From assembly GCF_001434915.1 (NCBI RefSeq), contig NZ_AZEF01000027.1, positions 1 to 52,519 on the forward strand: DNA of 52,519 nucleotides, given 5' to 3'. The stretch is from Liquorilactobacillus capillatus DSM 19910 (GTDB taxonomy: Bacteria; Bacillota; Bacilli; Lactobacillales; Lactobacillaceae). Below, one piece after another: positions 8,783 through 16,076 of this stretch; position 1 is the first letter of the stretch, and each line of letters starts with the position of its first letter. Both the position numbers and the translations under genes were made by a program. The notes beneath the pieces are model-generated. The model did no database searches, was not told the origin of the DNA, and worked only from the letters and a program-made list of their open reading frames with translations.

Positions 8783-9241
8783 ATGAAACTTGTAAGAATG
8801 TCTCAGAAAAACTATGAGAAGTATATTATCGGTACTATCAAAGAATATGCAGCTGAAAAAACGGAAGCAGGTACGTGGCCTGCTAGTGAAGCGTTACAGT
8901 TGGCAAAAGAGGAGTATCGGCGACTTCTCCCAGAGGGGCTTGCAACAAAAGATAATTACTTCTATACCTTTGAAGAGGATGGAGAAACAATCGGCTATCT
9001 CTGGTTTGCGAACAATACACATCAACCAGGCAACGCTTTTATCTATGATTTTGCGATCGATACAGTATTTCAGAACAAAGGTTTCGGTACGCAAGCTTTA
9101 GGTGCTATTTTTATTGAAGCACGCAAATTAGGCTTTAAAAAAATTGGCTTGCATGTTTTTGGTCAAAATACACGCGCAATACATGTTTATCAGAAATTAG
9201 GCTTTACCCCAACTGATATTACAATGAGTCGAGATTTATAG
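8783..9241 (+). CDS. GNAT family N-acetyltransferase
   Basis: A 152-residue GNAT protein. Motif A is FAIDTVFQNKGFGTQAL (about 90-106), and the C-terminal VYQKLGFTPTDITMSR block is the usual end of RimI-like enzymes. The start at 8783 is preferred over the ATG at 8765 because AGGAGA (8770-8775) lies seven bases before it and because the homologous fold begins with MKLVRMS. Acceptor unknown. It follows the MDR gene in the same direction, perhaps on the same transcript, and is followed by a truncated copy of the dispersed repeat that may end it. Confidence 0.85.
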   Translation: MKLVRMSQKNYEKYIIGTIKEYAAEKTEAGTWPASEALQLAKEEYRRLLPEGLATKDNYFYTFEEDGETIGYLWFANNTHQPGNAFIYDFAIDTVFQNKGFGTQALGAIFIEARKLGFKKIGLHVFGQNTRAIHVYQKLGFTPTDITMSRDL

Positions 9242-9269
9242 TCGTGAGAAAAACAATAAGGCAGTACAA

Positions 9270-9352
9270 AGTCGGGAAAATTTGACTTATGGAACACGTT
9301 TATACGGAATAAAACAGGAGCTGTGCCAAATTTAACTTTTAGCACAGCTCCT
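9270..9352. repeat. Dispersed intergenic repeat, copy 3 (inverted and internally deleted)
   Basis: Read on the minus strand, this copy shares with copy 1 the block from CGTATAAACG through CCATAAGTCAAA, and the terminator hairpin (here AGGAGCTGTGC/GCACAGCTCCT, 9315-9352). The centre of the long palindrome is missing: the outer arm ATAAGTCAAA joins directly to ATTTTCCCGAC. The hairpin is nearly symmetrical and is followed by TTATTTATTTT, so it can still end the acetyltransferase transcript. Confidence 0.7.
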
Positions 9353-9480
9353 TATTTATTTTGCATAAAGTTTATTTTTTATATAAGGTATTTATTTATC
9401 TAATAATTAAATAATAAATAATAAATAATTCAGACGTAGCTTACAAACTATGTTGGTTTAAACGATTAGTCCCAACTTAG

Positions 9481-10056
9481 CTATATCAGCTTAGAGATAG
9501 TAGCTAAGTATGTTTGCAATTGCGTTGGTGATTTCGAGTCAATTCCACCTAGATTATGCCAAACGGTATTTTTAATCCCCAACTGCTTTAAAGTTGTTTT
9601 AACAAAAGTTCTATTGATCGAGTTTCCACAGAAAAATTTTAAATACCATGTCGGCGAAGTTGAAGTCGTGAAAACATATGCTTTTTTTATATTAGTTAAT
9701 TGCCCTGCGATTCCAGTTTTAGTTGGCAAATAAGCAAATCTTTTCTTCATAACTTTATCAATGAAGCCCTTTAGCATACCGGGCAGATCATTCCACCAGA
9801 TAGGTGTTATAAAAATGAGCTGGTCGGCTTCTTTTAGCATTTCTTGGTAACGTAATACAAGTGGATCGAGTGTTTTCCCTGTGTTAAAGAGAGCAAGTTC
9901 TGCCTCAGTATAAAAAGGCATAAATTTTTCCGCATACAAATTTATTACTCGATATCTTGCCCTTCTTTGATTCATATCCTTTAGGATTCTTTCTAAAATA
10001 GCATGATTAAAACTTTTGTCGTATGGATGACAGTAAATAATTAAAGTTTGTCCCAT
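9481..10056 (-). CDS. NAD(P)H-dependent flavodoxin-fold oxidoreductase (quinone reductase family)
   Basis: A 191-residue protein that starts TLIIYCHPYDKSFNHAIL, the FMN/FAD-binding N-terminus of the NQO1/MdaB/KefF flavodoxin-like family. The second motif, LIFITPIWWNDLPGMLKGFIDKV (about 78-100), is diagnostic. The family reduces quinones, azo or nitro compounds by two-electron transfer. It lies six bases downstream of a TetR regulator gene; its AAAGGAG site is inside the regulator's last codons, so the two are translationally linked. Induction by a small electrophile or quinone sensed by the regulator is inferred. Confidence 0.9.
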   Translation of the reverse strand: MGQTLIIYCHPYDKSFNHAILERILKDMNQRRARYRVINLYAEKFMPFYTEAELALFNTGKTLDPLVLRYQEMLKEADQLIFITPIWWNDLPGMLKGFIDKVMKKRFAYLPTKTGIAGQLTNIKKAYVFTTSTSPTWYLKFFCGNSINRTFVKTTLKQLGIKNTVWHNLGGIDSKSPTQLQTYLATISKLI

Positions 10057-10062
10057 ATTTTA

Positions 10063-10635
10063 TTACTCCTTTATTAATAAACTGTTCAAAGTGCTGGCTA
10101 AAAGAGGCTGGCTGAATTCAGTTACGCCTTTGTGGACTAGAAGTATATATCCTTGTAAAAAAGCCCAAATTTTAATAAAAGTTTCGCTAGGATCTAAATC
10201 TAGGGACTCATCTTTAATTATACAAGCAATCAATTGATGAACCTTATTCAGAAGTGGAAAGTTGTCTTGTTCTTTATTATTCTGTGCATAAACAGTCATT
10301 GAAACTGGATTAAAAAATAAAAAATCAAGTAGGTTTCCTTGTTTTTCAAAAAGGTTAAAAATATTTTTACCTAAAAGAAGAAGTTCTTCACGTGGTTTTG
10401 GTAAATTTTCTTTTTTATGACTGTTCTCCTTAATAAAATCTGCAGAAATTTCAAACATTAGTGAAGTAAATAATTCATCTTTACTTGAAAAATGTCTATA
10501 AAATGCTCCCGTTGTAAGCCCACAACTGTCAGCAAGTTTTCGAAGAGAAAGTTCTTTATATCCTCTCGTATCAATCTCCTTAATTGCCGTAGCAATAATT
10601 GTTTTTTTCGTATCGCTATAATCTTTAGCTACCAA
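10063..10635 (-). CDS. TetR/AcrR family transcriptional regulator
   Basis: A 190-residue TetR-family repressor. The N-terminal helix-turn-helix is clear in TKKTIIATAIKEID followed by LSLRKLADSCGLTTGAFYRHFSSKDEL. A TTG start at 10635 is chosen because GGAGGAGGG lies six bases upstream; the longer frame to 10683 would run back through the operator and promoter. It is the first gene of an operon with the flavodoxin-fold oxidoreductase. A 17-base palindrome lies between its -35 and -10, so autorepression with release by the ligand is the likely mode. Confidence 0.88.
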   Translation of the reverse strand: MVAKDYSDTKKTIIATAIKEIDTRGYKELSLRKLADSCGLTTGAFYRHFSSKDELFTSLMFEISADFIKENSHKKENLPKPREELLLLGKNIFNLFEKQGNLLDFLFFNPVSMTVYAQNNKEQDNFPLLNKVHQLIACIIKDESLDLDPSETFIKIWAFLQGYILLVHKGVTEFSQPLLASTLNSLLIKE

Positions 10636-10654
10636 ATAAATCCCTCCTCCCAAT

Positions 10655-10683
10655 ATGATAACAGTGTTATCAGACGAGAACAA
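10655..10683 (-). promoter_or_regulatory. Promoter and palindromic operator of the TetR/oxidoreductase operon
   Basis: On the minus strand, TTGTTC (10683-10678) and TATCAT (10660-10655) are spaced 17 bases apart. The palindrome TGATAACAGTGTTATCA (10656-10672, 8+1+8, perfect) fills the spacer and -10. This is the classic position for TetR autorepression. It may also affect the rightward gene, whose TGTTATACT extended -10 lies just beyond. Confidence 0.8.
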
Positions 10684-10802
10684 GTGTATAAAAATGTTAT
10701 ACTGAATAATACGTAGTTATTGAAGCAGGAGTTAAGCGGCGATACGATTAGTGGGCTAAAGATTTTACTTATTAATTTTGGCGGATTTAGGAGGGGTAAT
10801 AT

Positions 10803-11285
10803 ATTAAAAAAATAATTTTATTGCGCGGTAATTCCGGTTCAGGTAAGACGACTACAGCCAAGAGCCTAAAAGAGTTTCTTTCACCGCGAGTATTATTGCT
10901 AAGTCAAGATGTTTTAAGAAAACAAATGTTAGCTGAGCCAGATCATATAGGAAATATGTCGATTGGTTTATTTAAGAATATTATTAATTGGGGAACAGTT
11001 AACACTGACTACATCATTATTGAAGGAATACTAAAGAGGAGTGTTTACCAGTCTTTTCTAGAAGCTCTTAAGCAAGAGTATGGGCCAAAATTGTTAAATT
11101 TTTATTTTAATATTTCATTTAAAGAGACAGTTACAAGAAATAATTTAAAAGCACTCCCTTTTTCAGAACAAATATTAACTCAATGGTGGCAAAACGAGGA
11201 TCTATTAGGAAATGAAGATGCTGTTTTTACAGATGATGAAACATTGGAAGAACGTTTGACAACGATAGAAGGTTATTTAAATTGA
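10803..11285 (+). CDS. Small P-loop kinase (AAA_33/zeta-toxin-like ATPase), apparent ATT start
   Basis: A 160-residue protein with the Walker A motif GNSGSGKTT near its N-terminus (residues 9-17 from the ATT) and a Walker B-like YIIIEGIL (about 72-79). Relatives are uncharacterised AAA_33 kinases of the form MKKxIxxRGNSGSGKTT. The usual start tools would choose TTG at 10821, which removes the first beta-strand and has no ribosome binding site at proper distance. GGAGGGG (10790-10796) lies exactly six bases before ATT at 10803, which restores the family N-terminus KKIILLRGNSG. The substrate is unknown; small-molecule phosphorylation is the family guess. The stop overlaps the TTG of the next gene, so the two are coupled. 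Confidence 0.8.
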   Translation: MKKIILLRGNSGSGKTTTAKSLKEFLSPRVLLLSQDVLRKQMLAEPDHIGNMSIGLFKNIINWGTVNTDYIIIEGILKRSVYQSFLEALKQEYGPKLLNFYFNISFKETVTRNNLKALPFSEQILTQWWQNEDLLGNEDAVFTDDETLEERLTTIEGYLN

Positions 11286-12277
11286 GCAAAGAAGACAAAG
11301 CAGCAAGATTAACGATTGGTTATTATTCAGCATCAACTCCGATTACAGCAATTTCGCCGCTTAGATTTGAACGTGCGAAAAAATATCTTACAAAAAAGAA
11401 TATTCAGCTGGTTGCGGGGTCTCTGACGGGAAAACAGGACTATTACCGTTCTGGGTCGATTTTGGAAAGAGCACAAGAAATCAATGAACTTATCCATAAT
11501 GCAGATGTTGATGTGATCATGGCAACAATTGGTGGCACCAATACGAATGCTGTACTACCGTATATAGATTATGCCTATCTACAACAGCATCCTAAGACTT
11601 TCGTTGGTTATTCAGATGCAACTGCTTTACTGTTGGCAGTTAAGTCACAGGCTCCTAGCTGTCGGGTATTATATGGGCCTGCATTGGTAGCATCATTTGG
11701 TGAATGGCCACCTTTTGTAGATCAAACATGGGCGGCTTTTATAAAGATTCTGACTAATAACTGCCAAACGGTCACATTAAACGCTCCAGCTTATTGGGCT
11801 GATGAAGCTTTAAACTGGAATGAATATCAAAGAGCTAAAAAACAACTGAAAAATAAATGGGGATATACTGGTCGTCGAGAAGGAAAACTAAGCGGTAAAA
11901 TAATAGGCGGTAATTTAAATACGATCTACGGTATCATTGCATCTAAATATTTCCCTAAGTTGCATAGTGATGATTTATTATTTATTGAAGATGCAGAAAA
12001 AGATGCAGCAACAGTTGAAAAAAACTTCGCAATGTTGAAAAATGCTGGTGTGTTTGATATTGTTAAAGGTATTGTTTTAGGTAAACATGCTCTTTTCGAT
12101 GATTGCGGCAGTAACAGAACGCCGCTTGTGATTTTAAAAGAGGTGCTAGATGGACAAGATCTTCCTATTATTTATGGTTATGATTGCTGTCACACCGTTC
12201 CGATGTTAACAACTCCCTTAGGTGCACGAGCGGAGTTTGATCTTTCAGCACAGACAGTAACTTTTTCAAACTATTAA
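11282..12277 (+). CDS. S66 family peptidase (LD-carboxypeptidase / MccF-like)
   Basis: A 331-residue serine peptidase of family S66. The nucleophile Ser is in VGYSDATALL (about 113-120), preceded by ATIGGTNTNAVLPYID. The Glu and His of the triad fit LLFIEDAEKD (about 235-245) and CCHTVPM (about 302). Family members cleave L,D-peptide bonds of muropeptides or, in MccF, inactivate microcin C-type nucleotide peptides. No signal peptide is seen, so it acts in the cytoplasm. The TTG start overlaps the stop of the kinase gene (TTGA), which couples translation. A second S66 gene is at 40295-41383. Confidence 0.88.
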   Translation: MSKEDKAARLTIGYYSASTPITAISPLRFERAKKYLTKKNIQLVAGSLTGKQDYYRSGSILERAQEINELIHNADVDVIMATIGGTNTNAVLPYIDYAYLQQHPKTFVGYSDATALLLAVKSQAPSCRVLYGPALVASFGEWPPFVDQTWAAFIKILTNNCQTVTLNAPAYWADEALNWNEYQRAKKQLKNKWGYTGRREGKLSGKIIGGNLNTIYGIIASKYFPKLHSDDLLFIEDAEKDAATVEKNFAMLKNAGVFDIVKGIVLGKHALFDDCGSNRTPLVILKEVLDGQDLPIIYGYDCCHTVPMLTTPLGARAEFDLSAQTVTFSNY

Positions 12278-12438
12278 TTAAAAACCTGCCAAGTAATTCT
12301 TCTAAAAATAATTTGTAAGAAGAGAATGAACTAGTTATAATTTAAGTAGATAATATTACACGGTAGAACTTATTAGTAGATGTTTAAAGTATGAATAATG
12401 AGGATGCCAGTATTGGGGTTTACGGAAGGATTGAACAT

Positions 12439-12627
12439 ATGAAGGTAACAACTTGGTGGATTATTAGTGCTATCTGGTTAGTTTTTTTTGTAGTTGCAGC
12501 ACTTGCCGTTATTTTATTAGGGACGGCGGCAGATTTTAGATTGATGTCTTTTATTGTACTCAGTGTGGTTTTTATAATTATTTTACTATTGCAGTTATTG
12601 CTGCTGTTATTCGTGAGAAAACAGTAA
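12439..12627 (+). CDS. Small two-helix membrane protein
   Basis: A 62-residue hydrophobic protein with two predicted membrane helices (about 6-28 and 36-57) and a basic end, FVRKQ. The start at 12439 is favoured by GGAAGGA about eight bases upstream; an earlier in-frame ATG at 12391 lacks a site. It has the same size and layout as the protein at 47409-47615, including a Trp-rich first helix and an RK-rich tail, so the two look like paralogues. It precedes a ClbS/DfsB-like gene by 26 bases. Function unknown. Confidence 0.7.
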   Translation: MKVTTWWIISAIWLVFFVVAALAVILLGTAADFRLMSFIVLSVVFIIILLLQLLLLLFVRKQ

Positions 12628-12653
12628 ATTCTTAAATAATTGGGAGGGGTAAA

Positions 12654-13166
12654 ATGAAAAGCTACTCTTCAAAAGAAGATTTAATTGCAGCTATTCGCCT
12701 AAGCTATACCAAGTTTATTCAGGAATTTAAAGATATTCCAGCCAGTTTAGGCAATAAGCGTTCTGATCTGGTTGATAAGACGCCAGCTGAAATGTTGGCG
12801 TATCAGTTAGGCTGGATAGCACTTTTACTATCTTGGGATGAACAAGAACTAGCTGGAGTCGAAGTCCAGACGCCAACGCCAAATTATAAATGGAACGAGT
12901 TAGGTAATTTATATCAGGATTTTTATCGGCAATATGCCGACCTATCTTTAAAAGAACTACAAGTGAAGCTAGATAAATCAGTGGTACACTTGATTGACTG
13001 GGTCAAAAGTTTAGACAACCAAGACTTGTTTGAGCCTGGGCAAAAAAAGTGGGCTACTACTAAGGCAATGTGGCCGGTTTGGAAATGGATTCATATTAAT
13101 TCCGTTGCTCCATTTACAAATTTTAGACCAAAAATCCGTAAATGGAAAAAAGCTGTTTTAGATTAA
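12654..13166 (+). CDS. ClbS/DfsB family four-helix bundle protein
   Basis: A 170-residue protein beginning KSYSSKEDLIAAIRLSYTKF with the later DKTPAEMLAYQLGW block and the C-terminal WPVWKWIHINSVAPFTNFR motif. These are characteristic of the DUF1706 (ClbS/DfsB) family, part of the DinB-like four-helix-bundle group. ClbS protects against the genotoxin colibactin; most members in lactic acid bacteria have no assigned role. GGGAGGGG lies before the ATG. It probably shares a transcript with the small membrane protein upstream. Confidence 0.85.
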   Translation: MKSYSSKEDLIAAIRLSYTKFIQEFKDIPASLGNKRSDLVDKTPAEMLAYQLGWIALLLSWDEQELAGVEVQTPTPNYKWNELGNLYQDFYRQYADLSLKELQVKLDKSVVHLIDWVKSLDNQDLFEPGQKKWATTKAMWPVWKWIHINSVAPFTNFRPKIRKWKKAVLD

Positions 13167-13217
13167 GTTGCATTATATAGTTATATACGCTAGACTTAAC
13201 TTATCTTAAGAAAGAAC

Positions 13218-13354
13218 GAGGTATTTGAACAATGCGCATCTAATTGGTTTTTAAGCTTAGAACAATTTTAGCTAGTTGTTTTTGGGCGGGATCAATCGGT
13301 GTGGCAATGATTCAAGTACGAATCAGTGTCCCCTATTTGGGGACACTTTTTTTA
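13218..13354 (+). promoter_or_regulatory. Attenuator leader of the ABC-F gene
   Basis: A micro-ORF (ATG CGC ATC TAA, 13232-13243) has GAGGT nine bases upstream. About 85 bases later comes a strong hairpin, GTGTCCCC/GGGGACAC (13327-13346), followed by seven Ts, in front of the ABC-F gene. In between are alternative pairings: AACAA-N10-TTGTTTTT (13261-13282), CTAA-TTG with CAATTTTAG across the micro-ORF stop, and TGATTC-N6-GAATCA (13309-13326) abutting the terminator. A drug-stalled ribosome on the micro-ORF would be expected to change this folding and allow read-through. Confidence 0.65.
13232..13243 (+). CDS. Three-codon leader peptide (Met-Arg-Ile)
   Basis: This minimal ORF precedes the ABC-F attenuator. 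Very short leaders that stall on translation inhibitors are known before erm, msr and several ABC-F genes. Translation here is inferred from the GAGGT site and the position only. Confidence 0.45.
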   Translation: MRI

Positions 13355-13392
13355 TAATCGGTTAGTTTTCCGCCTCAAAAAGGAGGAATTCG

Positions 13393-14910
13393 ATGTCGTT
13401 AATAATACTTAAAGATTTAAAAAAGATTATCCGTAGTCAACAGCTGTTTTATGTGGATCATTTAAAAGCAGCTAGGGGAGAGAAAATAGGTATTGTTGGT
13501 CGTAATGGTTGTGGAAAGTCAACACTTGCCAAGATTATGGCTAAGAAAGATAACAATTATACCGGGAACATACTTGTTAAGGGAAAATTAGTCTATGTTC
13601 CACAGTTACCAGTTCAAATTGCTGAGTTAAGTGGTGGGCAAGCTGCATTTGCTGTTTTACAAAGAGCATTTAAACAAAAACCGTCAATCCTAATTCTTGA
13701 TGAACCAACTGCCAACCTTGATGAACGACATCAGCAATGGTTGTGTAAGCAGTTGTTGCAATCCCAAGGACTGTTACTGTTTATCTCACACGATCGCAAT
13801 CTATTAACAAAAGTCGCAACAAGTATTTGGGAAATTAAAGACAAGCGGGTTACAGCATTTAAGGGTAAGTACGTAGATTATTCGTTGCGAGTTACAAGAG
13901 AGCAAAAGAAGCAGCGGGCATTGTACCAAAACCAAACTAAAAAGCAAAAGGAGATCACTGCTGCGGTGCAACGTAAGAAACAAAAAGCTGCCAGTGTTCG
14001 CAAGGGACGAAAGATGGGGCAGTTTGAGCGAAAAAATACTAAGTTTTTACGTGAAGCAACGGCTGCTAAAATCGAACAAAATGCACGTAAAATATTGAAA
14101 CGTAATCGCCGCACGAGTACAATTACAAAACCGATCGATCCATTCAACATTAAGATGATGCAAACAGCTTTACCACCTTTTGAAGGTAAAACAGTTATTA
14201 GCGCTACCGGTTTTAATTTGAATTATAAGTCTAAGAAGTTATTGAAGGAAACCACGTTTAAGATTAAACCAGGTGAAAAAATAGCACTACTCGGTCCTAA
14301 TGGTAGTGGAAAATCAACTTTACTCAGCGCGATTTTTAAATGTGCACAAGGTCTTTTTATCTCGAAATCCGCACGAATAGGCTTTTTTAAGCAAAACTTA
14401 ATAAGTTTACCACAACATGAAGAAGTTGGGACGTTTATCCGCCAAAAAGCCGTTCTGGATTATCAATTTGTGCGCCGGTTTATGGGTGCTTTAGGAATCT
14501 CTGCTGAGTTTTTCACACAGAAAATTGCTTCACTGAGTGGAGGAGAGTTAGTTAAGCTACAATTAGCCGCTATTTTAACGGGGAAAAATAACGTTTTATT
14601 ACTGGATGAACCAACAAATTTTCTTGACATGACAGCTATTTCTGCTTTAGAAGAGTTTTTACAGAAATATCCAGGGACTGTTATTTTTGCTGCGCATGAT
14701 AAAATGTTTTGTCGGCATGTTGCCACGCGAACACTTGTATTTCAGCAACAAGACTTGATTGATCCTGAACAAACTACAATTAGGGTAACCCCTAAAACTG
14801 AATTACCACTGTTAAAAATGGAATACGATCGGGCACTGCTTGATTCTACAGTTACGATTGACCAATTAAGAGTATTAGCACAAAAAATTCATGATTTAGA
14901 GAAAAGTTAA
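13393..14910 (+). CDS. ABC-F ribosome-associated ATPase, probable antibiotic-resistance (Vga/Lsa/Msr-like) type
   Basis: A 505-residue protein with two ABC cassettes and no membrane segment. The first has GRNGCGKST (Walker A, about 37-45), LSGGQ and ILDEPTANLD. The second has GPNGSGKST (about 297-305), LSGGEL and LLDEPTNFLD. Between them lies a long, very basic linker (about 175-245) rich in Lys, Arg and Gln, the domain that reaches into the ribosome. The size fits ARE ABC-F proteins such as Vga, Lsa, Msr and VmlR, which protect ribosomes from lincosamides, streptogramins A, pleuromutilins or macrolides; spectrum cannot be read here. An attenuator with micro-ORF lies upstream, which supports drug induction. 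AAGGAGG precedes the ATG. Confidence 0.88.
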   Translation: MSLIILKDLKKIIRSQQLFYVDHLKAARGEKIGIVGRNGCGKSTLAKIMAKKDNNYTGNILVKGKLVYVPQLPVQIAELSGGQAAFAVLQRAFKQKPSILILDEPTANLDERHQQWLCKQLLQSQGLLLFISHDRNLLTKVATSIWEIKDKRVTAFKGKYVDYSLRVTREQKKQRALYQNQTKKQKEITAAVQRKKQKAASVRKGRKMGQFERKNTKFLREATAAKIEQNARKILKRNRRTSTITKPIDPFNIKMMQTALPPFEGKTVISATGFNLNYKSKKLLKETTFKIKPGEKIALLGPNGSGKSTLLSAIFKCAQGLFISKSARIGFFKQNLISLPQHEEVGTFIRQKAVLDYQFVRRFMGALGISAEFFTQKIASLSGGELVKLQLAAILTGKNNVLLLDEPTNFLDMTAISALEEFLQKYPGTVIFAAHDKMFCRHVATRTLVFQQQDLIDPEQTTIRVTPKTELPLLKMEYDRALLDSTVTIDQLRVLAQKIHDLEKS

Positions 14911-15092
14911 AATTTTAGGCGTAGACTGAAACATAATGTTAAGCTTATCAAAAAGAGTTTTAGCATAAATAATCAACTTGACTTTAAGCGTTTTTTTCAA
15001 TAACATGAAAAAAGATTAAAGTGAATTAATTTATAAAAAGCTGATATATATTAGACAATATTTGCTTTTTGAAGATTATTAATAATATGCAC

Positions 15093-15140
15093 AATGATGA
15101 CAGGAGATAATAATTATTATTTTAGCAGTATGTCATCATT
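15093..15140. repeat. Perfect 10-base inverted repeat before the ABC-2 operon
   Basis: AATGATGACA (15093-15102) and TGTCATCATT (15131-15140) are exact inverse complements around a 28-base AT-rich spacer. They end 24 bases before the ATPase gene. The repeat could be an operator pair or an mRNA hairpin next to the ribosome binding site. The rest of the 253-base gap is AT-rich with no clear feature. Confidence 0.5.
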
Positions 15141-15163
15141 ACATAGATAAAGGGGAAGTAGCT

Positions 15164-16072
15164 ATGAACGACATTTTAACTGTCGAAAAACTAAATAAGT
15201 CTTTTGGTTCAAAAAAAGTCCTAAAAGATGTTTCTTTTAATGTTCAACCAGGTAAAATTGTAGGTTTAGTTGGACCTAATGGTGCAGGTAAAACAACTAT
15301 CATGAAGGCTATTTTAGGACTATTTGATTTTCAAAGTGGTAATATTTTGGTTAATGGTGAACGGATCTCAATAGTGCATCATCAACCATTAAGTGATGTT
15401 GGGGCGCTGATTGAGTATCCAGGTATATATCCATTCTTAACAGGAAGGCAGCACCTAGAGCTCTTTGCTGATAATGAGACTACTCGAAAAGAAGACATTC
15501 AAAATATTATTACGAAACTGAATATCGAGTCATACATTGACCGCAAAGCCAAGGGCTATTCACTGGGGATGAAGCAGAAACTAGGAATAGCATTAGCACT
15601 TTTAAATAAACCTAAACTCGTGATACTTGATGAGCCGATGAATGGATTGGATCCTAAAGCAACAAAGGAACTACGTGATTTAATTCTCCAATTGACTAAG
15701 GCAGGCACTACCTTTTTAATTTCAAGTCATATATTAAGCGAACTGGAAAAGTTGGTTGATGAGATCGTCGTAATTGACGATGGTAAGATTATTAAACAAA
15801 CCAGCATGGAAGCTTTAAGTGATTCAAACGGAAATTATTTAGTTCTAACAACTTCTGATGATGAGAAAGCACGTAAGGTATTTATTGACGAAGGAATTAA
15901 ATTAGAACAAACAACCGAGATAAGAATTAAGAAGACAAGTGATGATCAATTAGCAAGTCTGATCCAATTACTAAGTAACCATGGAGTCAATATTATTGAT
16001 GTTCAACACGAACACAGCGACTTAGAGACGTCATTATTGGATCTTTTGGATAATAAGCAGGTGGAGGAGTAG
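15164..16072 (+). CDS. ABC-2 type exporter ATP-binding protein (BcrA-like)
   Basis: A 302-residue ABC ATPase with Walker A GPNGAGKTT (about 37-45), signature YSLGMKQKL (about 132-140), Walker B LVILDEPMNGLDP (about 155-167) and switch His in SSHILSELE. The C-terminal 90 residues form the extra domain seen in the BcrA/lantibiotic-immunity subgroup. It should energise the permease encoded four bases downstream. Substrate unknown; antimicrobial peptide or drug export is common in this group. AAGGGGAAG lies before the ATG. Confidence 0.92.
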   Translation: MNDILTVEKLNKSFGSKKVLKDVSFNVQPGKIVGLVGPNGAGKTTIMKAILGLFDFQSGNILVNGERISIVHHQPLSDVGALIEYPGIYPFLTGRQHLELFADNETTRKEDIQNIITKLNIESYIDRKAKGYSLGMKQKLGIALALLNKPKLVILDEPMNGLDPKATKELRDLILQLTKAGTTFLISSHILSELEKLVDEIVVIDDGKIIKQTSMEALSDSNGNYLVLTTSDDEKARKVFIDEGIKLEQTTEIRIKKTSDDQLASLIQLLSNHGVNIIDVQHEHSDLETSLLDLLDNKQVEE

Positions 16073-16076
16073 AACG

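Noticed and set aside
13878-14150. Leftward ORF within the ABC-F gene
   Set aside because: It is the reverse frame of the basic linker region and has no ribosome site; it also looks Cys/Arg-rich only because of complementarity.
15111-15163. N-terminal extension of the ABC-2 ATPase from an upstream ATT
   Set aside because: The frame is open and GGAG is upstream, but AAGGGGAAG before ATG 15164 fits better and the ATPase family begins there.
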